A stretch of DNA of 38,302 nt from Billgrantia endophytica (GTDB taxonomy: Bacteria > Pseudomonadota > Gammaproteobacteria > Pseudomonadales > Halomonadaceae), in the NCBI RefSeq assembly GCF_002879615.1, contig NZ_PNRF01000033.1, forward strand, positions 1 through 38,302, in the 5' to 3' direction. Below the pieces are notes generated by a model. It made no database searches. It was given only the letters and a program-made list of their open reading frames with translations, and had not been told where the DNA came from. A program made the position numbers and the translations under genes. Position 1 is the first letter of the stretch, and every line of letters starts with the position of its first letter. This document shows, piece after piece, positions 9,070-16,191 of the stretch.

Positions 9070-9987
9070 ATGTGTGGAATCGTGGGGCTCTATTTGAAGA
9101 ACCCGGCGCTGGAAGAGCGTTTGGGCGAGCTGTTCGAGCCGATGCTGATCGCCATGACCGACAGGGGGCCGGACAGTGCCGGGTTCGCGATCTATGGCGA
9201 CGAATACGATGGTGGGGTCAAGCTGACGCTGCAGAGCGACGAGCCCGCCTACGACTGGGCGGTATTCGCTGAACGCCTGGGAGACGCTCTCGGCGGTGTT
9301 GATGGCTGGTTTCGCAATGCCAACGCGGCGGTATTCAAGCTGGCCTGTGATGAAAAGCAGGTGCGTGACTGGTTGAAGCACCATACCCCCGAGTTGAGAG
9401 TGCTGAGTGCCGGTCGCAGCATCGAGATCCTCAAGGGTGTTGGGTTGCCGCGGGACATTGCCTCGCGATTCAATCTGAAGGCCATGCGGGGCAGTCATGC
9501 CATCGGCCATACGCGCATGGCCACCGAGAGCGCGGTGACCCTGCAGGGCTGTCATCCCTTCTCCACGGGGCTCGATCTGTGCCTGGTGCATAACGGCTCG
9601 CTGTCCAACCACAACTGGCTGCGCGCCAAGCTCAAGCGTGAGGGCATCGTGTTCGAGACCGACAACGACTCCGAAGTGGCGGCCGGCTACCTGACCTGGC
9701 GCCTGGCCAAGGGGGGCGGCTTGACTCAGGCGCTCGAGGGAGCGCTCGAGGATCTCGATGGTTTCTTTACCTTCGCCATTGGTACGCGTGACGGTTTCGC
9801 CGTGGTTCGCGATCCCATTTCCTGCAAGCCGGCGGTGATTGCCGAGACCGACGACTATGTGGCGATGGCCTCGGAATATCGTGCCCTGGCGGGCTTGCCC
9901 GGTATCCAGTCCGCCAAGGTCTGGGAGCCTGAGCCAGCGAGAATCCATGTCTGGGAGCGGGACGGCGCAAAGGTGGAGGCAGCCTGA
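9070..9987 (+). CDS. mgsA: N-methylglutamate synthase subunit A, class II glutamine amidotransferase-like
   Basis: A 305-residue class II (Ntn) amidotransferase homologous to GlxB and the N-terminal domain of GltB. Start ATG 9070 places the nucleophile Cys2 directly after Met (MCGIVGLY), and AGAGG lies 9 bases upstream. The in-frame ATG at 9064 is too close to that site and would bury the cysteine. Further motifs are DRGPDSAGFAIYG, the IGHTRMATES segment (Arg binding substrate), VHNGSLSNHNWLR and ETDNDSEV. In this pathway the domain acts on gamma-glutamylmethylamide and passes methylamine to the synthase subunits. Confidence 0.9.
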   Translation: MCGIVGLYLKNPALEERLGELFEPMLIAMTDRGPDSAGFAIYGDEYDGGVKLTLQSDEPAYDWAVFAERLGDALGGVDGWFRNANAAVFKLACDEKQVRDWLKHHTPELRVLSAGRSIEILKGVGLPRDIASRFNLKAMRGSHAIGHTRMATESAVTLQGCHPFSTGLDLCLVHNGSLSNHNWLRAKLKREGIVFETDNDSEVAAGYLTWRLAKGGGLTQALEGALEDLDGFFTFAIGTRDGFAVVRDPISCKPAVIAETDDYVAMASEYRALAGLPGIQSAKVWEPEPARIHVWERDGAKVEAA

Positions 9988-9991
9988 AATC

Positions 9992-10675
9992 ATGAAAACC
10001 TACGATCTTTCCAGTGCGAGCCTCCGCGAACTCAACCAGTCGCTGCACGATGTGGACCCGACCATCAGCGAGCGTGAGTGGCGTATCGTCAGCCCCAACG
10101 GAGCACACAATATCGCCTGTGGCCTCGACGCCGACATCAGCGTGGATATCGAAGGGCACGCCGGCTACTACTGCGCCGGCATGAACCAGAAAGCCAGCGT
10201 GACCGTGCATGGCAACGTCGGCGTGGGCGTGGCGGAAAACATGATGTCGGGGGTGGTGCGAGTCAAGGGGGACGCTTCCCAATCGGCGGGTGCCACGGCC
10301 CATGGCGGCCTGTTGATTATCGAAGGCAACGCTGCTGCGCGCTGCGGCATCTCCATGAAAGGGGTGAGTATCGTGGTCAAGGGCGATATTGGCCCGATGA
10401 GTGCCTTCATGGGGCAGGCCGGCTGCCTGGTGGTATGCGGCGACGCCGGGGAGGCCCTCGGCGACTCGCTCTACGAGGCGCACCTCTACGTGAAGGGCCA
10501 CGTGGCTTCGCTGGGGGCGGATTGCATCGAAAAGGAGATGCGTCCAAAGCACGTCGAGGAGCTGGGCGCGTTGCTGCGGCAGGCTGGCCTCGATGAGGAT
10601 CCTGCCGCGTTCAGGCGCTACGGATCGGCTCGGGAACTCTATAACTTCAAAGTCGACAACGCCTCGGCCTACTGA
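9992..10675 (+). CDS. mgsB: N-methylglutamate synthase subunit B, GXGXG-repeat protein
   Basis: A 227-residue protein of the GltB C-terminal GXGXG family (GlxC-like). Glycine-rich beta-helix repeats run from about residue 38 to 170 (for example GHAGYYCAG, GNVGVGVAENMMSG, GDASQSAGATAHGG, GNAAARCGISMKG). Such domains have no catalytic residues and serve as a structural link between the amidotransferase and FMN-binding subunits. ATG 9992 lies just after the mgsA stop with GGTGGAGG upstream. Gene order A-B-C matches known N-methylglutamate synthase operons. Confidence 0.9.
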   Translation: MKTYDLSSASLRELNQSLHDVDPTISEREWRIVSPNGAHNIACGLDADISVDIEGHAGYYCAGMNQKASVTVHGNVGVGVAENMMSGVVRVKGDASQSAGATAHGGLLIIEGNAAARCGISMKGVSIVVKGDIGPMSAFMGQAGCLVVCGDAGEALGDSLYEAHLYVKGHVASLGADCIEKEMRPKHVEELGALLRQAGLDEDPAAFRRYGSARELYNFKVDNASAY

Positions 10676-10689
10676 TTCAGGAACCTGCC

Positions 10690-12024
10690 ATGACCGACCA
10701 GACTGTTAACCCGTCGCTGCGTGAGTCGGCCACTTTCGGCCGGGACGTGATCGCGGAAATTCAGCGCGCCGCCGAGACCGGCATCTACGATATCCGCGGC
10801 GGTGGCGCCAAGCGCAAGGTGCCGCACTTCGACGACCTGCTGTTCCTCGGCGCCAGCATGTCGCGCTATCCCCTGGAGGGCTACCGTGAAAAGTGCGGCA
10901 CCGATGTGGTGCTCGGCACCCGGTTCGCCAGGAAACCGGTGGTCATCGATACGCCGGTCACCATTGCCGGCATGAGCTTCGGGTCGCTGTCCGCCCAGGC
11001 CAAGGAGGCGTTGGGGCGCGGTGCCACGGAAGTGGGGACTTCGACCACCACCGGAGATGGCGGCATGACGCCGGAGGAGCGAGGCCAGTCCTCCAGGTTG
11101 GTCTACCAGTATCTGCCGTCACGCTACGGCATGAACCCGGACGATCTGCGCAAGGCCGACGCCATCGAGGTGGTACTCGGCCAGGGGGCCAAGCCGGGCG
11201 GCGGTGGCATGCTGCTGGGGCAGAAGATATCCGACCGGGTCGCTCAGATGCGTACCTTGCCCAAGGGGATCGATCAGCGCAGCGCCTGCCGGCACCCGGA
11301 CTGGACCGGCCCCGACGATCTGGCGATCAAGATCGCCGAGTTGCGCGAGATCACCGACTGGCAGGTGCCGATCTATATCAAGGTGGGCGCCACCCGTACC
11401 TACTATGACGTGAAGCTTGCCGTGAAGGCCGGTGCCGACGTGGTGGTACTCGACGGCATGCAGGGCGGCACGGCGGCGACACAGGACGTGTTCATCGAGC
11501 ATGTCGGCATCCCGACCATGGCGGCGATTCCCCAGGCGGCGCAGGCGTTGCAGGAGATGGGTGTGCATCGCGAGGGGGTACAACTGATCGTTTCCGGCGG
11601 CATCCGCAACGGTGCCGATGTGGCCAAGGCGATTGCCTTGGGAGCGGACGCGGTGGCCATCGGCACGGCGGCGCTGATCGCGCTGGGCGACAACCACTCC
11701 CGCTTCGAGGAAGAGTATCGCCGCATCGGCTCCGCGGCGGGCTTCTACGACGACTACCAGGAGGGCAAGTGCCCGGCCGGCATTTCCACCCAGGACCCGA
11801 CATTGAGCAAGCGCCTCGACCCGGTGGCCGGCGGCCGGCGGTTGGCCAACTACATTCGCGTTCTGACGCTGGAAGCCCAGACCCTGGCCAGGGCCTGCGG
11901 CAAGTCGCACCTGCATCACCTGGAGCCGGAGGATCTGGTGGCCTTGACCGTCGAAGCGGCCGCCATGGCCCGGGTTCCGCTGGCGGGGACCAGCTGGATT
12001 CCCGGCCACTGCCCCCCCGCTTGA
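10690..12024 (+). CDS. mgsC: N-methylglutamate synthase subunit C, FMN-binding glutamate synthase-like
   Basis: A 444-residue homologue of the FMN-binding synthase domain of GltB. It would transfer methylamine from gamma-glutamylmethylamide to 2-oxoglutarate, forming N-methylglutamate. Visible features are the AGMSFGSLSAQAKEALGRGA segment (93-112), the GTSTTTGDGGM loop (116-126), GQGAKPGGGGMLLGQKIS (164-181), an IYIKVGA strand, and the phosphate-binding VSGGIRNGADVAKAIALGADAVAIGT (301-326). The Cx5Cx4C pattern that binds [3Fe-4S] in GltB is reduced to one cysteine, C361 in GKCPAGISTQDP. This degeneration is, as I recall, shared by the mgsC branch and argues against a true GltB or GlxD. Ends with the typical LAGTSWIPG. 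Confidence 0.9.
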   Translation: MTDQTVNPSLRESATFGRDVIAEIQRAAETGIYDIRGGGAKRKVPHFDDLLFLGASMSRYPLEGYREKCGTDVVLGTRFARKPVVIDTPVTIAGMSFGSLSAQAKEALGRGATEVGTSTTTGDGGMTPEERGQSSRLVYQYLPSRYGMNPDDLRKADAIEVVLGQGAKPGGGGMLLGQKISDRVAQMRTLPKGIDQRSACRHPDWTGPDDLAIKIAELREITDWQVPIYIKVGATRTYYDVKLAVKAGADVVVLDGMQGGTAATQDVFIEHVGIPTMAAIPQAAQALQEMGVHREGVQLIVSGGIRNGADVAKAIALGADAVAIGTAALIALGDNHSRFEEEYRRIGSAAGFYDDYQEGKCPAGISTQDPTLSKRLDPVAGGRRLANYIRVLTLEAQTLARACGKSHLHHLEPEDLVALTVEAAAMARVPLAGTSWIPGHCPPA

Positions 12025-12134
12025 TTCATCCGGCAGCCGGTGCCCAGTGGGCCGACTGCCGGCCTCCTCCCGAAACACCCTCTTCACAACCCTGTTTCAG
12101 GCAGCCCCGGTATTCAATGCGATCAACCGTGAAT

Positions 12135-12180
12135 GCACCCGAATGGTGGAGCGGATTCCGGGATTGCACCTCAGCAAGGC
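12135..12180. promoter_or_regulatory. tandem NtrC-like sites upstream of dmmABC
   Basis: GCACCCGAATGGTGG (12135-12149) matches the NtrC dyad GCACC-N5-GGTGC at nine of ten half-site bases. GCACC-TCAGC-AAGGC (12166-12180) is a half-conserved copy 31 bp further on. Centres fall near -117 and -86 relative to the predicted start, resembling classical NtrC enhancers. The same 31-bp spacing occurs at 7348-7393. Confidence 0.55.
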
Positions 12181-12231
12181 ATGTAATTCCTAGCGAGAAA
12201 ATAAATCACAAAAAATTCATTGGCTTATGGA

Positions 12232-12248
12232 TTGGCACAATTTGTGCT
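12232..12248 (+). promoter_or_regulatory. sigma-54 (-24/-12) promoter for dmmABC
   Basis: TTGGCACAATTTGTGCT has a perfect -24 TTGGCAC and the required GG-N10-GC spacing (12234-12235 to 12246-12247). The flanks are AT-rich. The start would be near 12259, giving a leader of about 78 nt. Confidence 0.78.
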
Positions 12249-12287
12249 TTATTGATGGTAAATAAAATATCCTGATAAGAACAATCA

Positions 12288-12310
12288 CCGCTTGCCCCGC
12301 GGGTAAGCGG
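12288..12310 (+). other. strong hairpin in the dmmA 5' leader
   Basis: A 10-bp stem (CCGCTTGCCC / GGGTAAGCGG, one G-T pair) closes a 3-nt loop, CGC. It lies inside the predicted transcript, ending 26 nt before the dmmA start and just upstream of the CCGGAGG ribosome site. It has no T run, so it is not a terminator. A role in mRNA stability or translation control is possible; I do not match it to a known RNA family. Confidence 0.5.
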
Positions 12311-12336
12311 TCTCGATAGTCCCGGAGGCCCACACA

Positions 12337-12921
12337 ATGCCCTATGACCCTGACAGCGACGATCCGGCGATCAAGAGCCGACCCGTCTACCACAGCCCCG
12401 CGCATCTCCCCCCGGCCAACGACTATCTGTGTGTCATCGAACCGGCGGCGCGCGAAATTCTCTCCACGCTGTTGCGCCAGGCGTGCTACCGGCGCGCTCG
12501 GATAGTGATGAGTAGTGCCGGAGCCGGGCGCGAAACCGTGCCGACCGTAGTCGACCGCGATGTCTGGGAGGAGCTTGCACGCCGCCTGGATGACGCCCTG
12601 GAAACGGTTACGGTGGGATGCCGCCTGGTCGTGGCCGGCAGCGAGGGCTTTCTCTGGGATGTGCAGACTTTTGCGCTGGAGAAAGGTTTCGTCGACGAGG
12701 AGATCGTGCTGTACCCGGTGGCCGGGCAGGGTCGTCGAGTCTTCTGTGTCCACTGCCACACCCTGGCAGAGCCGGTATATGTCTCGCCCGTGAACTGCCC
12801 CAATTGTCAGATGGCTTTGGAAGTCCGGGACCACTTCTCTCGACGGCTCGGTGCCTACATCGGTGTCAGGATCGATGCCGAAGTGCCCAGCGAGATTCCA
12901 CCCCGGGAGGTACTGAGCTGA
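12337..12921 (+). CDS. dmmA: dimethylamine monooxygenase subunit, DmmA family
   Basis: A 194-residue soluble protein that I assign to the DmmA family of the three-component dimethylamine monooxygenase (dmmABC) described in marine bacteria. The C-terminal third carries two CxxC pairs (C137/C140 and C154/C157, in FCVHCHTL and NCPNC), a zinc-ribbon or rubredoxin-like knuckle that could bind metal. The N-terminal part has no recognised motif. ATG 12337 follows CCGGAGG. The stop TGA shares its last base with the next ATG. The assignment depends on the characteristic partners: a ferredoxin-reductase fusion and a DUF3445 heme protein directly downstream. Subunit letters follow gene order and should be checked. 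Confidence 0.75.
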   Translation: MPYDPDSDDPAIKSRPVYHSPAHLPPANDYLCVIEPAAREILSTLLRQACYRRARIVMSSAGAGRETVPTVVDRDVWEELARRLDDALETVTVGCRLVVAGSEGFLWDVQTFALEKGFVDEEIVLYPVAGQGRRVFCVHCHTLAEPVYVSPVNCPNCQMALEVRDHFSRRLGAYIGVRIDAEVPSEIPPREVLS

Positions 12922-13859
12922 TGAGTGCGTCACTCTCCGTTCGGGTAGCGTCCATCGAGACCATTACTCCCGTCATCAAGCAATTCACTCTCGCCTCCAC
13001 CGGGACTCCACTACCGCCCTTTTCGCCAGGGAGCCATATTGTTGTCACCCTGCCCATCAGAGAGCGAATGTGTCGCAACGCCTATTCGCTGCTTGGCGAT
13101 CCTGCCGACAACGGTCTCTATCACATCGCCGTCAGGCGACAGGACGCATCGCGAGGGGGATCGCGCTACCTGCATGAGGAGGTCAAGGTGGGGGATCGGC
13201 TGACTGTTTCCTCCCCCGCCAACCTGTTCCTGCCGAGTTGGGAAGCGCGTCATCACCTCCTCATTGCCGGTGGCATCGGTATGACACCTTTTATGTCCTA
13301 TCTGCATGAATTCCGGCGGCGGGGCGTCAGTTACGAATTGCATTGCGCCTTCCGTGACAGCGCGACGGGAGACTATCGGGCCTGGCTGGAGCAGCAGGCC
13401 GGCCAGCGCTTGTACTGTTACGAAAGTGAGCGCCCCGACTTTACCCGATTACTGGCCGAGAAACCGCTGGGAACCCATGTGTACGTCTGCGGCCCGGACG
13501 CCATGCTGCAGGCCGTCATCGCGGCGGCACGCGATCTCGGCTGGGGGAGCGGCCGCGTGCATTACGAAGCGTTTGCCGGGCCGCAGCCGGGTCGCCCCTT
13601 CGTTGCAAGACTTGCCCGCTCCGGCGGCGAAATCGCGGTGGAGGGCGAGTCGTCGCTGCTCGAAGCGCTGGAGGCGTATGGCGTCGAGGTACCCAACCTG
13701 TGTCGTGGAGGTGTTTGCGGGCAGTGCAGAACGGTGGTCGTCGAAGGCCAGGTCGAACATCGCGACAGCTTTCTCGATGACAGCGAGAAGCAACGACACC
13801 GGGCCATCATGCCCTGCGTCTCGCGTGCGCAAAGCGACACACTGATTCTGGACTTATAG
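12921..13859 (+). CDS. dmmB: dimethylamine monooxygenase reductase subunit (VanB/PDR-type)
   Basis: A 312-residue flavin-iron-sulfur reductase of the phthalate-dioxygenase-reductase/VanB type. It has an N-terminal FMN-binding barrel with the RNAYSL motif (52-57), an NAD(P)-binding domain starting at AGGIGMTPF (116-124) with YVCGPDAM (188-195), and a C-terminal plant-type [2Fe-2S] ferredoxin with cysteines 261, 266, 269 and 299 (CRGGVCGQC then PCV). It would pass electrons from NAD(P)H to the heme-dependent demethylase encoded next. Start ATG 12921 shares one base with the stop of dmmA, so translation is coupled. Generic members of this family serve many oxygenases; the role here comes from context. 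Confidence 0.85.
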   Translation: MSASLSVRVASIETITPVIKQFTLASTGTPLPPFSPGSHIVVTLPIRERMCRNAYSLLGDPADNGLYHIAVRRQDASRGGSRYLHEEVKVGDRLTVSSPANLFLPSWEARHHLLIAGGIGMTPFMSYLHEFRRRGVSYELHCAFRDSATGDYRAWLEQQAGQRLYCYESERPDFTRLLAEKPLGTHVYVCGPDAMLQAVIAAARDLGWGSGRVHYEAFAGPQPGRPFVARLARSGGEIAVEGESSLLEALEAYGVEVPNLCRGGVCGQCRTVVVEGQVEHRDSFLDDSEKQRHRAIMPCVSRAQSDTLILDL

Positions 13860-13871
13860 GAGGAGCAGGTC

Positions 13872-14927
13872 ATGCATCTGGCACCCCGAGATACGCAAGC
13901 CTTCCGTGGCAACTTCACCTATCGCAACAGTCGGAAGGCAATCGAGCGCTTTCCCTTCCCGTTTCCCGAAGACGACTACCGGTACTCGGTCAATATCGAG
14001 CCGCATCGGCTGCCCGGGCCGAAAGGGTCGGTCTACGAGCACATGCTGGATATCGATGAGCACTATCTCTCGGAGACCGCCGAACGCGACATGGTGCTGA
14101 TGCAGGACCCCGGCCGCTGCCTGGCGATGCCGCATATGGAGCCGGCCTGTTGGGATCTGGTCGAGTTCGTCATGTCTTGTTACGCCAAGGACTATCCCGA
14201 GCACTTCTCCTTCGAGCGGCAGGGTGACGAGTGCCTGTGGGAGAACCGCCCATTGAAGATCCAGCAGCGCTTTCGCTTCGGTGACCCGGCGAGCTTGCCG
14301 CTGCCTCCCATGGAGTATATCGGCAGGCAGATGCAGGGTGATTTCGCGTTGCTGGATCAGCGTCACGGCGATCTGTTCATGGATGCCGGCGTGATCACCT
14401 CGCCGGCCGACTGGTCGTTGGCCTTCGATGCGGGAATGAGCTTCAAGCAGTGGCATGGCCCCGTTCCCCTGGCCCATGAAATGGGCGTTTTCGAGCGTGC
14501 CTTGAAATACCTCTGCGCGATTCAGGCGGGCGGCCCCGTGCGCCGGCTCAACTGGACAATGACGATCCATCCACGCATGGATAGCTCGCCGGAGACTTAT
14601 CATGAATGGGGCAGGGACCGCACCACCATCACGCCCGACAACGTGGGTAAGGACGTCTTCCTGCGCGTGGAACTGCAGACCCTGGTGCGTATGCCGAGAA
14701 GCCATGCGCTGTTCTTCGGCATTCGCACCTACCTGATCAGCCTCGACGATCTGGTGACGAACCAGGTGTGGGCCAGGCGCCTGCATCGGGTGCTGAAAGG
14801 ACTTCCCCAGGCCTTGGTCGACTACAAGGGGCTGAGCCGTTACCGGGGCACTCTCGTCGAGTGGCTGAGTCAGTACGACGATGACGTGGAGCCTCGCGAA
14901 TACTCTTCGATTGGCTCCACCACATGA
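13872..14927 (+). CDS. dmmC: heme-dependent oxidative N-demethylase (DUF3445), catalytic subunit of dimethylamine monooxygenase
   Basis: A 351-residue member of the DUF3445 / heme-dependent oxidative N-demethylase family, which uses O2 and electrons from the reductase to remove a methyl group from dimethylamine, giving methylamine and formaldehyde. Family traits are the EPACWDLVEF segment, the GVITSPADWSLAFDAGMSF motif followed by the WHGPVP loop, RRLNWTMTIHPRMD, and the C-terminal LRVELQTLVRMPRSHALFFGIRTYL. Only 12 bp separate it from the reductase gene, with a strong GGAGGAG site. It is the last gene of the dmm operon and converges on a TauD-family gene. Methylamine produced here is the substrate of gmaS upstream. 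Confidence 0.87.
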   Translation: MHLAPRDTQAFRGNFTYRNSRKAIERFPFPFPEDDYRYSVNIEPHRLPGPKGSVYEHMLDIDEHYLSETAERDMVLMQDPGRCLAMPHMEPACWDLVEFVMSCYAKDYPEHFSFERQGDECLWENRPLKIQQRFRFGDPASLPLPPMEYIGRQMQGDFALLDQRHGDLFMDAGVITSPADWSLAFDAGMSFKQWHGPVPLAHEMGVFERALKYLCAIQAGGPVRRLNWTMTIHPRMDSSPETYHEWGRDRTTITPDNVGKDVFLRVELQTLVRMPRSHALFFGIRTYLISLDDLVTNQVWARRLHRVLKGLPQALVDYKGLSRYRGTLVEWLSQYDDDVEPREYSSIGSTT

Positions 14928-15023
14928 CGGAGTATCTGCCCTGCCGGCCTGCTCCCATACACCAGGCTTGAGATTAACTCCGACACCGGAGTATCAAGCA
15001 GCAGGGGCGCCGCTTCGCCGGCG

Positions 15024-15947
15024 TCAACCGACCAGACCCCACTGGGGCTCGCGATCGTTTTCGCGCCGCAGGTAGGGGCGATCGCCCTTGATGGTGACGC
15101 GTTCGCCGCGCCGCACCTGGCCGGCATAGTCGAAGATGGCGCGGTGCTGGGTGCAGCGGTTGTCCCACAGCGCGATGCTGTCGGGCTGCCAATGCAGCCG
15201 CACGCTGAATTCCGGCGTTTCCTGGTGGCGGTAGAGATACTCGAGCAGGGCCTGGCTTTCGGTGTGCGACAGCTCGACGATCTCGCGGGTGAAGCCACGA
15301 TTGACGAAGAGGCTCTTGCGGCCGGTCTCGGGGTGCGTGCGCACGACGGGGTGCACCGCTTCCGGGTAGGGCTGGTCGCTGCGGAAACCGAAGCGGCTGC
15401 GATCCTGGGCGGCCTGGTTGCCGTAGTGCAGGCGGTAGGTGGCTTCTCCGGAATGCACGGCGGTGAGGCCTTCGAGAAACGACTGCAGGGCGGGAGAGAG
15501 CGCCTCGAAGGCGGCATAGCCGCTGGCGAAGAGGGTGTCGCCACCGGCCGGGGGAACGTCGCGAAGATAGAGGATACTGCCCAGCGGGGGTTCTTCGTCG
15601 CAGGAGACGTCCGAGTGCCAATTGCCTCCGTTCACGGCGCGCTTGCCGCCGCGAATCGCCTTGGGGTCGTTGGAGGAATTCTTGCCGGCTTCGATGGGGA
15701 ATATCTCGGGATAGCCTTCCGGTCCCTTGGCCATGGGGTGCACGTGAAGATCGCCGAAGCGTCGTCCCAGGGCGATATGCTGGTCGCGGGTCAACTGCTG
15801 GTCGCGCAGGATCAGCACCTGATGCTCCAGGAAGGCTTGCTTCAATAGCGCGAAGGACGAGTCGTCCAATGCGGCCAGGTCGAGCCCATGGATTTCGGCG
15901 CCGATATGACCTGACAGTAGGGTGATATCAAGGGTTGTCCTGCTCAT
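15024..15947 (-). CDS. TauD/TfdA-family Fe(II)/2-oxoglutarate dioxygenase
   Basis: A 307-residue TauD-family oxygenase. The metal triad is visible as H111-x-D113 (NWHSDVS) and H268 (DNRCTQHRA), with the RRGERVTIKG segment (279-288) supplying the 2-oxoglutarate-binding Arg. The ATG at 15947 is chosen because GGAGA sits six bases upstream; the ATG at 15959 overlaps that site. The family hydroxylates small molecules such as taurine, alkyl sulfonates, sulfate esters and some betaines. Substrate is not shown by the sequence. It lies between the dmm operon (convergent) and a divergent SsuA-type ABC importer, so the imported compound is its most likely substrate. Confidence 0.88.
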   Translation of the reverse strand: MSRTTLDITLLSGHIGAEIHGLDLAALDDSSFALLKQAFLEHQVLILRDQQLTRDQHIALGRRFGDLHVHPMAKGPEGYPEIFPIEAGKNSSNDPKAIRGGKRAVNGGNWHSDVSCDEEPPLGSILYLRDVPPAGGDTLFASGYAAFEALSPALQSFLEGLTAVHSGEATYRLHYGNQAAQDRSRFGFRSDQPYPEAVHPVVRTHPETGRKSLFVNRGFTREIVELSHTESQALLEYLYRHQETPEFSVRLHWQPDSIALWDNRCTQHRAIFDYAGQVRRGERVTIKGDRPYLRRENDREPQWGLVG

Positions 15948-16069
15948 GACGATCTCCATGGCGGTAGATGGGCCGACTCACCATTGCGCATGTCACCGGC
16001 CGGTTCAATGGGCGCTTCAATCAGTAAATTCGCTAAGCAATTCAGCATGAAGGTATGAAGGGAGGCGCA

Positions 16070-16087
16070 TTGGTCGATGATTTGCTT
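16070..16087 (+). promoter_or_regulatory. possible sigma-54 promoter for the ABC importer operon
   Basis: The stretch TTGGTCGATGATTTGCTT has GG-N10-GC spacing (16072-16073 to 16084-16085) and a good -12 TTTGCT, but the -24 element is TTGGTCG rather than TTGGCAC. No convincing NtrC pair was found nearby. It is weaker than the three sites in the methylamine locus. The rest of 15948-16191 holds nothing I recognise. Confidence 0.35.
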
Positions 16088-16191
16088 ATCAGGCGACGGC
16101 TGAGTTCCATCTGAAGAAAAGTCACTAAGGCGGGAAAGGAGAGGCGGGTACCGTAGGCGTTGCTATCCACCACGAACGCCAAGGTGACTCG

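Noticed and set aside
9992..12024. Ordinary glutamate synthase (gltB parts) or GlxBCD
   Set aside because: Split into three small genes behind gmaS, without GltD, and the iron-sulfur cysteines are missing as expected for MgsC.
14928..15023. Terminator between the convergent dmmC and TauD-family genes
   Set aside because: Short dyads exist (ACTCCG-ACAC-CGGAGT near 14978), but the stem is only 6 bp without a T run, so I do not list it as a feature.
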